Origin: Lewinella sp050633125
GTDB taxonomy: Bacteria; Bacteroidota; Bacteroidia; Chitinophagales; Saprospiraceae
Reading direction: 5' to 3'
DNA length: 64,000 nt
Assembly: GCF_050633125.1 (NCBI RefSeq)
Contig: NZ_JBOEFX010000122.1
Location: 21,540-85,539 of the forward strand
The notes below the pieces were generated by a model, which did no database searches, had not been told where the DNA came from, and was given only the letters and a program-made list of their open reading frames with translations. Both the position numbers and the translations under genes were made by a program. Below are positions 1-9,249 of this stretch, one piece after another; the stretch's first letter is position 1; every line of letters starts with the position of its first letter.

Positions 1-1054
1 CACCAGCGTTTATGATGCCATAGCGAATAACAATAGCTTCTTGTTTAATGCGATACAGATAAATTACACAAAGGATAATCACAAAAGTAGGCAGGCAATA
101 AAACACTGCCACGAGGTATATCTCGAAGTCGAAAGCCAAATCCAGGCCATATCTAAACAATAGAGATAGGGCAACAACCCCGGCAAAGCTAATCCCTACT
201 CCCAAAGCAGTTAATCGTTTGAGCTGTAGCGAAATATTGGCCTTACTCATCTTGTAAACATCCGTGATAAAAGCGTAGACGATAAAACCTGCCGTTGCTC
301 GGATAAAATTGAGTCCACCCGTTAGAATTTGGTACTCACCACTGCTTTTCGCGTCAAGCGTATAACTGACTACATACAAGTCCATCTTACTACTCAGAAG
401 ACCTACCAGACCTACCAATAAAAGAGGAGCTGCAGTAGACAAGTATGCTAAATCAAAAATCTTTAATGATCCCTTTTCAGGCAACTTAGGTAAACCTATC
501 AAAAAAAACAGCAGCAACCATCTTAAAGTATAAGACATGGCATATAATGCAATCAAATAGAATGGCGCGGGGAAAGACATTTGAGGTTGTAAAAACAACG
601 CGCCAACAATGAGTCCAAGGCCTAAAGCATCTACCAATGCAGCTAATCCAAAGGCCTTCTGATAGGTGATCCAGGCATCATAACTTTGGTATAGAAAAAA
701 AGCGATCAACCAGCCTAACAGCCAGGTGACCGGTATTCCGATAGGCAACAAAAAACTACCTACTAAGCTGACAACCACCAATAAGCTCGCTCTGGCTCCC
801 AGACTCGAATAGAAAGCGCTGGCTATATTTTTTTCGTCCAGACTAAACTGTCGTAGTAAAAACTCTTTATTGCCCCACCCAAGCACATGCGTCACCAAAC
901 CCATCCCCACCAGATAAGGAACAAAAGTGCCCCATTCTTCTGCAGAGGTTTGCCGTATAACAAGCCAGGCAATGAGTAGGTTGCCAATGCTGATAACGAC
1001 TGTACGCAGACCATTGGTAAAAACAGGGAGTACAAGTTTAGTGGTCAGGCGCAT
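1..1054 (-). CDS. Oligosaccharide flippase (Wzx/MATE-like), partial at the window edge
   Basis: About 351 residues read leftward from the ATG at 1054; the 3' end lies outside the window. The translation is almost wholly hydrophobic with repeated membrane segments separated by short charged loops, and it begins MRLTTKLVLPVFTNGLR. That is the usual layout of polysaccharide-export flippases (MOP superfamily), which move lipid-linked glycan units across the inner membrane. The start overlaps the end of the upstream glycosyltransferase by 17 bases, so the two are probably translationally coupled. It has no diagnostic motif, so the family call rests on topology, the N-terminal pattern and the glycan-locus context. 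Another polytopic exporter is possible. Confidence 0.7.
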   Translation of the reverse strand, partial: MRLTTKLVLPVFTNGLRTVVISIGNLLIAWLVIRQTSAEEWGTFVPYLVGMGLVTHVLGWGNKEFLLRQFSLDEKNIASAFYSSLGARASLLVVVSLVGSFLLPIGIPVTWLLGWLIAFFLYQSYDAWITYQKAFGLAALVDALGLGLIVGALFLQPQMSFPAPFYLIALYAMSYTLRWLLLFFLIGLPKLPEKGSLKIFDLAYLSTAAPLLLVGLVGLLSSKMDLYVVSYTLDAKSSGEYQILTGGLNFIRATAGFIVYAFITDVYKMSKANISLQLKRLTALGVGISFAGVVALSLLFRYGLDLAFDFEIYLVAVFYCLPTFVIILCVIYLYRIKQEAIVIRYGIINAG

Positions 1055-2537
1055 TCCTTTTTTTTGATTCTTGATTCTTGATTTGGTACAATACCCAACC
1101 ATCAGGAAACGATTCTAGCTCCTCCAAGTGGTAATTCTTTCGCAAATACGCCCAGTTTTCCATCAAGGTGTGGCCTTCCCACTGGTGGCTGAATCTTGTT
1201 GGATGAAACAATATATAACTTTGAATTTTATACCTCGTAATAGGCTCCTTCCATAAGTTAATCAGTTTTTGAGGAACCTGATAACTCTCTAAGGCGGGGT
1301 CAAGATAGAAACAATACAAATGGTCAGCAGGATATGCTTGCAAGCTTGTGGCAATCGTTTTTTCGACCCTATTCATTAACCAAACGGTATTAAACGAGTA
1401 AACGAACAATACTAACTGTAGACTCACCAAGCCCACAAAAAACCATTTACGTTGCAGCCTGATTTTTGTTTGCAGCCAATGCCAACTCCGCAAAAACGCC
1501 GGATAAAACAAGATCAAGACAAGCGGCAACAAAGGCAATAGAAAACGTTGGTTCTGAAAACCGATACCCGCAATAAAAAAGGTGTACAAAAGAACAGAGA
1601 AAAGTGTTATTCTTTGCACCATTGGTTTCCAATCGCTCCATTTTACAAATGGTAATATCACTGCCCCAAGCAAAAAGAAACCAGGATGATAAACGTAGGA
1701 AAACGCATAAAGAAGATTCGGTAATCGGTAGGCAACTTGGCCATCTTGCCGATTAAACACACGCTGAAACCAGTGTTGCCAGGACCATTCGCCCAGGTAA
1801 TTGTGCCCTAAAAAAGCAAAGGGCTCTTCATACCGAATCCATCCATGAGGAATCAGAAACAAAGCAGCTAAAACGATAGCAGGAAACAACAGGTACCAAT
1901 GACGGTTTTTAAACACCAGCACGAGCAAATGAAAAGCTGGAAGCACTAAAAATATCGCTAAAGCATAACGCGTCATCACAGCAGCTCCCGCAGCAGCTGA
2001 CAATAACAAAAGCCACTTCGCTTTCTTGGTTCTCTCATAGCGAAAGTAGCCATAGTAAAAACACACAACCCCCAAAATGGCCACACTATCAGACATTACC
2101 AACATGGCAGATCGAAGCAAAAATGGCGCCATCAGGCAGCAGCAAAAGCAATACAAAAACAATATATTCTTATCGCTATTCCTTTCTCTAAAATCTCCCA
2201 ATACCCGGTAGACCACAAATGCGGTAGCTGTTAATGAAAATACAGAAATGAATTGCAAACAGGCCAGTGTATTGCCTGTAAGGTAGCCGCCTAATGCACC
2301 GAAAAAAGGATAATTGACCGGCCAGAAATAGTCGCCTGGAGGATTTCCTTTCTTCATCCAATCTACCAGCGCATCCGCATATCGCAAGTATTCATAAGCG
2401 TCTTGTCCATATAGGCCATTGAAATCAAACAAGCGCAACAGTATCCAAATCACTAACGGAAATACAATTAGAAAACATAACGCTACTACAGCATTAGAAA
2501 AACGCTTTTCATTTGGATTCGATGGTGAAATCGACAT
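1038..2537 (-). CDS. GT-C type membrane glycosyltransferase (GT39/ArnT-like)
   Basis: A 499-residue polytopic membrane protein. After the first membrane segment (about residues 17-38) comes a periplasmic loop with GQDAYEYLRYADALVDW. An acidic residue in this first loop is the hallmark of GT-C enzymes, which transfer sugars from polyprenyl-phosphate donors. About ten further hydrophobic segments follow, then a soluble C-terminal part of roughly 110 residues. It sits between the radical SAM gene (23-base gap) and the flippase (overlap), consistent with one glycan-assembly operon. Substrate and linkage cannot be read from the sequence. Confidence 0.72.
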   Translation of the reverse strand: MSISPSNPNEKRFSNAVVALCFLIVFPLVIWILLRLFDFNGLYGQDAYEYLRYADALVDWMKKGNPPGDYFWPVNYPFFGALGGYLTGNTLACLQFISVFSLTATAFVVYRVLGDFRERNSDKNILFLYCFCCCLMAPFLLRSAMLVMSDSVAILGVVCFYYGYFRYERTKKAKWLLLLSAAAGAAVMTRYALAIFLVLPAFHLLVLVFKNRHWYLLFPAIVLAALFLIPHGWIRYEEPFAFLGHNYLGEWSWQHWFQRVFNRQDGQVAYRLPNLLYAFSYVYHPGFFLLGAVILPFVKWSDWKPMVQRITLFSVLLYTFFIAGIGFQNQRFLLPLLPLVLILFYPAFLRSWHWLQTKIRLQRKWFFVGLVSLQLVLFVYSFNTVWLMNRVEKTIATSLQAYPADHLYCFYLDPALESYQVPQKLINLWKEPITRYKIQSYILFHPTRFSHQWEGHTLMENWAYLRKNYHLEELESFPDGWVLYQIKNQESKKRNAPDH

Positions 2538-2560
2538 TCTTTAGGTTTAGTATACGCTGA

Positions 2561-3979
2561 TTAAGACAACTGCTGCTTTGGAATTAATCGATCTGCTAAT
2601 ATCTTTTCCATTGGCCATTCGAAAAACAATGAATCACACCGTAGGCCCGCTATCCATTGAGCAGGCGCAGTATACCATTTCCGTTTCCTTCCTGCTAGCT
2701 TATTGTAGAACTTAAAGCGGTCCACCATTCTATATTTTTCGGCACTTACCCATGGGCCGGATGAACCGATATAATCAAAATCCGCCCAATCTTCGATGGT
2801 TTGAGGAAGTTGATAGCCTTTAGCAACTACATCCTGGGTGATTTTAGAACCAGGATAAGGCTTAAAGAAAAAGATAGGAGTCGTGAATCCCGGGTGCATA
2901 CTATTCAATTCCCGAGCAACGCGAAGTGAGTCTAAAACACTTTTATCCGTTTCATCAGGGAAACCGACAATAAAGGGGAAAATCACGTCGATATCTCTGG
3001 AAGCACATTTCTGGGCAGTTTCGTACACCTGCTCGAGTTTGATGTCTTTGGCCAACCAGTCCATCATTTCTTGGGAACCCGACTCCACTCCTACCAAAAC
3101 GCGCCTGAGGCCGCTAGCTTTGCACAAATCAAACTCTTCCTCGCTCATCCGGGATCCCTGATCAGCCCTCATTGTTCCTGCCCAGGTAGTTTTGATATCA
3201 CGATCCAGGAATTGTTGTGCAATAGCTGTTACACGCTGTCGCTTAGTAAAAAAGGTCTCATCCTGAAAATTCAGGTCAGTAAACTGATACTTTTTATGCC
3301 AATACTCCAATTCTTCGCCCATTCTATCCGGTTCAATCGCCGTCCATTTCCTGCTAAAGACAAATGGATCAGCACAAAAAGTACAACGAAATCGACAGCC
3401 AGCTGAGCTGATATAATCAAACTGGCGCTGCTTTTTGGCCTTGAAGTATTTCTCAACGTCAATCAATTCGTAGTTTACCCTGGGCAAGAAATTCATATCC
3501 TCTAGTGCTCTGCCAGGGTTTTTAACAACCTCACCTTTTCGCGTTCGGTAACAAATACCATTGACATTTGCCAAATCGGCTCCGCTTTCAAGACAAGCAA
3601 CGAGTTCTCGAAAAGTACCCTCGCCCTGGCCTTGAACACTGATGTCAATCGCGGGTTCATCACGCAACGTTTCTTCCGCAAACAATGACGTATGCCATCC
3701 CCCCCAAATGATAGGGATATTGGGATGGCGGGCACGTACGCTTCTTGTCACCTCCAATGCATCACGCAGAGGATTACCGGTTAGAGAAGTAACACCAAAG
3801 CACAATGCTCCTTCCGTAGCTTCTAACACAGCCTCTAAGGGGCGATCATCTACCCTCCCATCAATGATTATTACTTCATAATGAGCTGGATCTAACATCG
3901 AACCTATCGATAATAGCGCAAGCGGCATATCATAAAAAACAGCCTTAGGATTGTATAAAACGACCTTCTTTCTAGTCAT
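2561..3979 (-). CDS. B12-binding domain radical SAM protein
   Basis: About 472 residues. The N-terminal part (about 5-140) resembles a cobalamin-binding Rossmann domain (LLSIGSML, VIIIDGRVDD, FGVTSLTGNP). The radical SAM cluster motif CRFRCTFC lies near residues 194-201, followed by a TIM-barrel core with ETFF, LVGVESGSQ and IVGFPDET. These are typical of class B radical SAM enzymes, many of them methyltransferases or C-C bond-forming enzymes. The ATG at 3979 is preferred over an in-frame GTG at 3982. It lies inside a glycan operon, 50 bases after the UbiA-type gene, so it may modify a sugar or prenyl lipid. That role is inference; a hopanoid- or lipid-modifying role is also possible. Confidence 0.85.
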   Translation of the reverse strand: MTRKKVVLYNPKAVFYDMPLALLSIGSMLDPAHYEVIIIDGRVDDRPLEAVLEATEGALCFGVTSLTGNPLRDALEVTRSVRARHPNIPIIWGGWHTSLFAEETLRDEPAIDISVQGQGEGTFRELVACLESGADLANVNGICYRTRKGEVVKNPGRALEDMNFLPRVNYELIDVEKYFKAKKQRQFDYISSAGCRFRCTFCADPFVFSRKWTAIEPDRMGEELEYWHKKYQFTDLNFQDETFFTKRQRVTAIAQQFLDRDIKTTWAGTMRADQGSRMSEEEFDLCKASGLRRVLVGVESGSQEMMDWLAKDIKLEQVYETAQKCASRDIDVIFPFIVGFPDETDKSVLDSLRVARELNSMHPGFTTPIFFFKPYPGSKITQDVVAKGYQLPQTIEDWADFDYIGSSGPWVSAEKYRMVDRFKFYNKLAGRKRKWYTAPAQWIAGLRCDSLFFEWPMEKILADRLIPKQQLS

Positions 3980-4029
3980 CACTCTAGTTGATTAAGAATT
4001 TTTGCCCTAAAAAGCAATTAGCATTCCCA

Positions 4030-4890
4030 CTAATAAATAAGGAAATAAAAGGTAGCTACCCAGCCCATAATNNGTAACACCCGATCACGATAGATGATTT
4101 CTACAGGTGATCCTGAAAATTTCTCATCAAGCGTAAGTAATAAGTAACGTAAAATACCAAGAAAAACGAAAAAGGAAGTCAAATAGATCTTATCAGAGTT
4201 CAAGCGTTCCATTACCACCGGAGAAAGCGAGTATATAACATAAGCCATCAGCGTAATGGAGAGCATAATCGTAATAGCAAGGTCTAAAAAGGGCAGTGTA
4301 TAAGTGGGTCCATTACGGGATTCTAGCGCAACCTCAGGAGCAATTGCCAGATCGTGCCGGCGTTTTGCAAACCCTAAGGCTGTACTCAATAAAAAGACAA
4401 TAGCTACCAACCATTCTGATACAAACACCTCAGCGTAAATACCGCCCGCCACTACTCGCAAAACAAAACCAATCCCTAGCACAGCAACATCTACTATTGC
4501 CAGGTATTTCAAATACAAGGTGTAAGCAATATTTAGGACGAGGTAAGCCCCAATAACCGGCGCAAGCTCCGGCAAGTAGAAACCACCACCAATAACGATC
4601 AGCAAAAGGATAAACATACAAGCAAGGGCCGCCCTAGGTGTAAAATACCCACTAGCTATGGGCCTGAACTGTTTTGTCGGATGGCGGCGATCTTTATCCA
4701 GGTCGATTAGATCGTTGAAAATGTATACGACTGAAGAGGTAATACAGAAATACAGGCTGACTAACAGAAGCGCCCATAAGGTATCGGCCCCTAATGTTCG
4801 GGCAAAAATGGCAGGGATAAACACAAAACCGTTCTTTACCCAATGCCGAACCCGCAACAACCTTGAAAATTGAACAACAAAGGTCTTCAT
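4030..4890 (-). CDS. UbiA-family decaprenyl-phosphate phosphoribosyltransferase-like protein
   Basis: 286 residues with about nine membrane segments. The motif FNDLIDLDKDRRHPTKQFRP (about residues 58-77) is the NDxxDxxxDrxHPxKxxRP signature of the branch of UbiA that includes mycobacterial Rv3806c, which transfers phosphoribose from PRPP onto polyprenyl phosphate. The second acidic motif is less obvious in the later loop. Two unresolved bases (4072-4073) fall in the last 15 codons. The reading frame appears to continue correctly through them to a hydrophobic C-terminus, so this NN spacer is probably length-neutral. It is divergent from an AftB-like gene, which supports a polyprenyl-linked pentose pathway. 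Confidence 0.82.
   Translation of the reverse strand: MKTFVVQFSRLLRVRHWVKNGFVFIPAIFARTLGADTLWALLLVSLYFCITSSVVYIFNDLIDLDKDRRHPTKQFRPIASGYFTPRAALACMFILLLIVIGGGFYLPELAPVIGAYLVLNIAYTLYLKYLAIVDVAVLGIGFVLRVVAGGIYAEVFVSEWLVAIVFLLSTALGFAKRRHDLAIAPEVALESRNGPTYTLPFLDLAITIMLSITLMAYVIYSLSPVVMERLNSDKIYLTSFFVFLGILRYLLLTLDEKFSGSPVEIIYRDRVLXIMGWVATFYFLIY
4072..4073. other. Two-base assembly gap (NN)
   Basis: Two undetermined bases near the 3' end of the UbiA-type gene. The translation on both sides stays in one frame and looks like one protein, so here the gap does not disturb the gene. Confidence 0.95.
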
Positions 4891-4986
4891 ACTGCCAAGA
4901 ACGCAAAGTTGGAGAAGTATTCAGCAGTTTTAAGCTTGTTTTTAATAAAAAGTAAGGTAATTCCACATAAGTGCTAATTTTGGGAA

Positions 4987-6555
4987 ATGCGAGCACTTGG
5001 AAAAATTAGCTGGATATTAATCGGTTTCTATTTACTATTGGTGGTTTTGAATGCCTGGATGTCTGATGATATCTATATCAGTTTCCGAAGCATCTACAAT
5101 TTCACCCACGGATATGGCCTCCGTTGGAACATTACCGAGCGGGTGCAAGTATTCACCCATCCGCTGTGGGTGATTCTACTCGTTCCTTTTTATTGGATAA
5201 GTCACCATGCTTTCCTTACGGTGATGGGAATTAGTGTGGCCTTATCAGCTGCTACTGCTTACCTATTGGTGAAACACGCTGCTACGCCTAAGCTTGCCCA
5301 TGCAGCGCTTTTATTATTGATCTCTTCTAAAGCATTCATTGATTATTCTACCTCGGGCCTGGAGAACCCTTTGGCTCATTTCCTAATGATTTTCCTTTTT
5401 ATTCAAATGGACCGGTGGCGTAGGCAGGAGGAGGTTTCAACGTGGCTACTGGGCCTTTTAGGAGGTTTACTCGTCATGGTTCGATTAGACTTTGCGGTCT
5501 TGTTGCTACCTATATTTGTTTGGGTAATTGCCCAACGGTCTCATTGGGCTAACTTTAAGGGATTGCTACTAGGCAGTATTCCCTTTGTCTTATGGGAGTT
5601 TTTTTCGCTGGTTTACTACGGCTCTTTTGTGCCAAATACATTCTATGCTAAAGCGCAAACAGGCTTGCCTGCTACGAGTATGCTGATGCAAGGAGCTTAC
5701 TATTTCCTGGATTCCTTACAGAATGACTGGCCAACTTTGCTTTGCATCTCCGGAGCTATCTTGCTCTGCTTCCGTAAAAGCAACTGGCTCTACAAATGCT
5801 GGGCAATTGGTCTGCTTTTCTACTTATTTTACATCGCAAGTGTTGGTGGAGACTTTATGAGTGGCCGCTTTTTCAGTGTTCCTTTTATCGTGGCGGTAAT
5901 GCTTGTTAGTCAGCTACAGTTACCTGAAAAGGTTGTTTTTCGAGCCTCACTTCTGGTTTTCTTGCTAAGCTTATTCCAAACTTACCACCCGTTGCATACC
6001 CGCCCTAGTTATTACGATGACCGGAAAGGCAATGAGCATGCGCTCTATCCACACGGCATCGTCGATGAAAAAGGCATTGCCTGGGAACGCTCCGGTTTTT
6101 TAGACTTGCGCTTCTGGGATCCCGTCTTTAAAATTGAGCAGCAGGTGAAACAAGAAGCCTGTGCCAACCCTTCTGACACTATTGAAGATTGGCAAGTACA
6201 AGTGGCTATAGGAATGCGTGGCTACCAAGCTGGGCCCAAAGTGTACATTGTTGATCAATTGGCATTGAGCGACCCTCTTTTAGCACGGCTCCCTGCCGAA
6301 AGGCGTGACAATTTGCGGGTGGGCCACTACTTCAGAAAACTACCGGAAGGATATTTGGAAAGTTTAAAATCAGGCACCGACCAATTTACGGATCGTCCTT
6401 TGGCTACTTATTACGAAAAGATACAACTCATCACCCAAGGAGAGCTGTGGAGCAAAGAACGATGGAACGCTATTTATGAACTAAATACCGGGCAATTGGA
6501 TAAGCTCATCAATACTTCCTATTATGAGCAGCCACCGGAAGTTTATCCTCATTGA
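4987..6555 (+). CDS. AftB-like GT-C membrane glycosyltransferase
   Basis: 522 residues. After one N-terminal membrane helix (about 6-22) comes SDDIYISFRSIYNFTHGYG and then NITERVQVFTHPLW. The order DD-x-YI-x-R, N-GYG, W-N, ERVQ and TH-LW resembles the first loop of actinobacterial arabinofuranosyltransferase AftB and relatives, GT-C enzymes using decaprenyl-phosphoryl-arabinose. Some nine further membrane helices follow, with a soluble C-terminal region of about 170 residues. It is transcribed divergently from the UbiA-type gene across 96 bases. Function as a pentosyltransferase is inferred from similarity in this loop and from that neighbour. Long-range homology should be confirmed. Confidence 0.7.
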   Translation: MRALGKISWILIGFYLLLVVLNAWMSDDIYISFRSIYNFTHGYGLRWNITERVQVFTHPLWVILLVPFYWISHHAFLTVMGISVALSAATAYLLVKHAATPKLAHAALLLLISSKAFIDYSTSGLENPLAHFLMIFLFIQMDRWRRQEEVSTWLLGLLGGLLVMVRLDFAVLLLPIFVWVIAQRSHWANFKGLLLGSIPFVLWEFFSLVYYGSFVPNTFYAKAQTGLPATSMLMQGAYYFLDSLQNDWPTLLCISGAILLCFRKSNWLYKCWAIGLLFYLFYIASVGGDFMSGRFFSVPFIVAVMLVSQLQLPEKVVFRASLLVFLLSLFQTYHPLHTRPSYYDDRKGNEHALYPHGIVDEKGIAWERSGFLDLRFWDPVFKIEQQVKQEACANPSDTIEDWQVQVAIGMRGYQAGPKVYIVDQLALSDPLLARLPAERRDNLRVGHYFRKLPEGYLESLKSGTDQFTDRPLATYYEKIQLITQGELWSKERWNAIYELNTGQLDKLINTSYYEQPPEVYPH

Positions 6556-6589
6556 TGCATACTCCAGACTCAATAATCGGCATTTATAC

Positions 6590-7624
6590 TTACTGAGGAA
6601 TCCAAGAGTCTTGCTCCAACAACTGAAATAAAGAATCCGCAAGGCGTTGCTGACCAACCTCATTCATGTGCGGGTCATTGGGATAGAAGTACAGTTCCTC
6701 ACTACCTGTATTCTTCACCCACGGCAAAACATTGACCACCCTACAATTACTCGTCGAAAGCTCCGTGCTTAAGTAATCAAAAAAAGGATAATTTTCAGTC
6801 AATAAAGCAGTATGGTCAGCTGGGGTTGCCCCCAATTCTTCCATCCGTTCCAGATACAGCTCGCCAGTTTGAGCACAGTGAGGAATCACTAGTACGACTA
6901 CTTTAGTCGCGGAAGGCACATCGTCTAATACCTCCTTAATATCCGTACAAAAGGCTTTTACATCCTCTTCTCTTCCCCCTTGCAACAAGGCCGTATTTTG
7001 AATCAATGCGGGCTCTGCCTTTAGCAATAGTTTAGTCCTTTGATTATAGGATTCGGCGCTGTATGTAGCATCAGCTTTAGGCTCTCGCGCCAAATCTTCC
7101 TCTTTCGTCCGTACTCTTTTGAATCCCAGCATTCTGGCATTAAGGTAGCCTAAGACCAGAAACCGATCAGCCAACCACCAATATGCTTTTCGCTTAACGC
7201 TAATGGCCTTACCGTCTATAGGATGTCGATATTCTAGTAAATCATTCCCTACATAAACCTGATAAATCAATAGGCCTGGCATAAATTGCTCTAACCGCTT
7301 TTTTGCAAATAGCTGATGTTGCCTGATGCAGGTACCAGGAATCGCCGAATTCACAATACTTTGATCCGGCATTTTAGCCCGCAGGCCTTTAACGTAACTT
7401 CGTTGATCTGCACTGAAAGAATCACCGATAACTAAAACACTGGTAGGGGTAGTTCCAGAAAGCGCTCCTTCCGTATTCAGGCCAGCTAGGTTGCTACCAT
7501 AAAAATCAACTACGTACATTCGGAAGCACAACTCAAGCAAACATAAAACGGCTATTCCTAGGAATACGACATACCTAATTGCACCCCCTACCCTTTTAAA
7601 ACTCAAGCTTTTGTTACCCAACAT
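6590..7624 (-). CDS. Membrane-anchored SGNH-hydrolase-like protein
   Basis: 344 residues from the ATG at 7624 (an upstream TTG at 7657 is less likely). A single N-terminal membrane anchor (about residues 15-38) is followed by a periplasmic domain with SGNH blocks: GDSFS (block I serine), YVGNDLLE (block III asparagine) and DPHMNEVGQ (block V Asp and His). Such proteins act as esterases or O-acetyl transfer partners on polysaccharides. It is convergent with the AftB-like gene, with a gap of 34 bases, and closes the glycan locus. The glycan ester role is inference. Confidence 0.78.
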   Translation of the reverse strand: MLGNKSLSFKRVGGAIRYVVFLGIAVLCLLELCFRMYVVDFYGSNLAGLNTEGALSGTTPTSVLVIGDSFSADQRSYVKGLRAKMPDQSIVNSAIPGTCIRQHQLFAKKRLEQFMPGLLIYQVYVGNDLLEYRHPIDGKAISVKRKAYWWLADRFLVLGYLNARMLGFKRVRTKEEDLAREPKADATYSAESYNQRTKLLLKAEPALIQNTALLQGGREEDVKAFCTDIKEVLDDVPSATKVVVLVIPHCAQTGELYLERMEELGATPADHTALLTENYPFFDYLSTELSTSNCRVVNVLPWVKNTGSEELYFYPNDPHMNEVGQQRLADSLFQLLEQDSWIPQ

Positions 7625-7787
7625 TTTAGTGATTTTCTTTGGCCCTGCACCCGGCAATAAGTGGTAACTATGAAATCGTTCCCTCTGAAAACATAGGATA
7701 AACTATTGATCTAGTGAACCAACCGGTAAGTTTCGTTATACTAAGTCGCCGCTTATTTGTGTTTGGGCGAGGAGCTGAAACCGGAAT

Positions 7788-7836
7788 GTAGCCAAAACTA
7801 CGTATTGGTTATTCATTGCCAAACAATTTTGGCTAC
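7788..7836 (-). terminator. Inverted repeat between the SGNH gene and the lipoprotein gene
   Basis: GTAGCCAAAA (7788-7797) is matched exactly by TTTTGGCTAC (7827-7836), giving a 10-bp stem with a 29-base loop in the 311-base gap between the two minus-strand genes. The loop is long for an intrinsic terminator, so the assignment is tentative. Nothing else stands out in the gap. Confidence 0.35.
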
Positions 7837-7935
7837 AAGCTTTTCCCCTTCTTTAACGTAAAGGGTTTAATGAGTGAATGTATAGCCAGAATTACCAAAA
7901 GAAGAAATTTACAAATGAGTAAAATTAAAAAACAT

Positions 7936-9123
7936 CTAAATAATTTCAATTAGCGTTGTTAAAAAATGCCATTCCCCCAAAATCAAAATGGCCAGCACCA
8001 ACAAGGCACCGTGCCAAATGGCATCATTGAACCTATGGGTGATCCATAACCATCCACACTCAATAATTGGAAAAATCAAAAGTCCTTGCAAAACAGCTAG
8101 AAAGTGAAGGGGCAAATCCCACCCCAAAAGTGGCCCTAGCCCACTGCTGATTGCCATTATTAAGAACACGGCAACCATCCCCATACCTAAAGCTAAGATA
8201 GGGGATACAATGAGAATGGATAAAAATATTTGCATTGCTGATTCGCCTCCGTATGGTTTTTGAAAACGCCTTAAGGAATGGAAGTACCGAAACAATACAT
8301 AGGCGCTCACGGAGCAGAATAGGCCAAACATGATCCTATGAATGATCCATAGGTACCTGAGGGTAGGCAAGGGTTTTCCTCTGGTAAATGTAGCCCCTTT
8401 CTCATAACGGACCTTTTGAAGTTCTCCGCCCAAAGCATATTCCTCTGTGTATTGCAAGTTTCCTAAGGTATCACGATATTCCCAAATGCCAAATTCAGCG
8501 CCCTCCTGAAATTGACCTATTTGCAACAATCCCAGGCTATCAAGTGTCGTAAACTGCCCCTGTAAACGACCGTCAACAAACCGATAACTTACTTCCTCAT
8601 CAAATGCCGAGCTGTGCCACGTCAAGGAATCCACTGGATGCAGTTGCTCTCTTTCAATTTGAAACAGATCAGTATTACCAGTAATGGAAATTGCCGTTGG
8701 ATCATCATCAACAGGACTAGTCGTAAAGTATACCTCTTCTGGAAACAGGTCGTTTATGCTAGTTGCTAAATCAGCATTACTTCGACGCCTTTTAGTTTCA
8801 AAAATCGTCTGATCGGCTACACCTAAAAGCGGAAAACTATAAGTGGCATCCAACTGTACGATTAACAAACTATCATTGATCCAAAATCGAAAAATTTGCC
8901 CCATAGTATTCGAAAACAAAACCAATCCTCCATCTACCGTTATTACACTTATGGAAGCATCTTTTTCGAGCGTATCTCTCCAACTCGTAAAATCCAATTG
9001 ATGGTTAAAAGCTACCAAAACAGGATTGGGCAATGGATAGGCTACCTGCCGCTGCGGAGAACAGGTCGTCAATAGAAAAAGGCAAAAGAAGAGTGAAATC
9101 TTAGTTTTTAGATTCTCTGACAT
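7936..9123 (-). CDS. Uncharacterised lipoprotein with four C-terminal membrane helices
   Basis: 395 residues. The first 21 residues form a lipoprotein signal ending in the lipobox LTTC (Cys21). The middle (about 40-255) is soluble and includes a MORN-variant-like stretch (GIWEYRDTLGN, YTEEYALGG) of the kind that describes stacked beta hairpins. The last 130 residues contain four hydrophobic helices. A lipid-anchored domain joined to an integral membrane tail is uncommon. No family is recognised. It stands alone between the glycan locus and the TRAP genes, with 126 bases before the latter. Confidence 0.75.
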   Translation of the reverse strand: MSENLKTKISLFFCLFLLTTCSPQRQVAYPLPNPVLVAFNHQLDFTSWRDTLEKDASISVITVDGGLVLFSNTMGQIFRFWINDSLLIVQLDATYSFPLLGVADQTIFETKRRRSNADLATSINDLFPEEVYFTTSPVDDDPTAISITGNTDLFQIEREQLHPVDSLTWHSSAFDEEVSYRFVDGRLQGQFTTLDSLGLLQIGQFQEGAEFGIWEYRDTLGNLQYTEEYALGGELQKVRYEKGATFTRGKPLPTLRYLWIIHRIMFGLFCSVSAYVLFRYFHSLRRFQKPYGGESAMQIFLSILIVSPILALGMGMVAVFLIMAISSGLGPLLGWDLPLHFLAVLQGLLIFPIIECGWLWITHRFNDAIWHGALLVLAILILGEWHFLTTLIEII

Positions 9124-9249
9124 TTTTTGTGTTTAGAGTCAATCGAAAACAAATAACCTGATTATTAGTTAATTCGTTTCCATTTCCCTTTCTTGAAAAA
9201 GAGGTTGTGAAATTCAGGAGACTTAAACACCAAATAAAAACTCCATGCA

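Noticed and set aside
4975..4987. TAATTTTG -7-like box before the AftB-like gene
   Set aside because: It would put transcription start at the ATG itself and the nearest TTG is too far upstream; likely chance.
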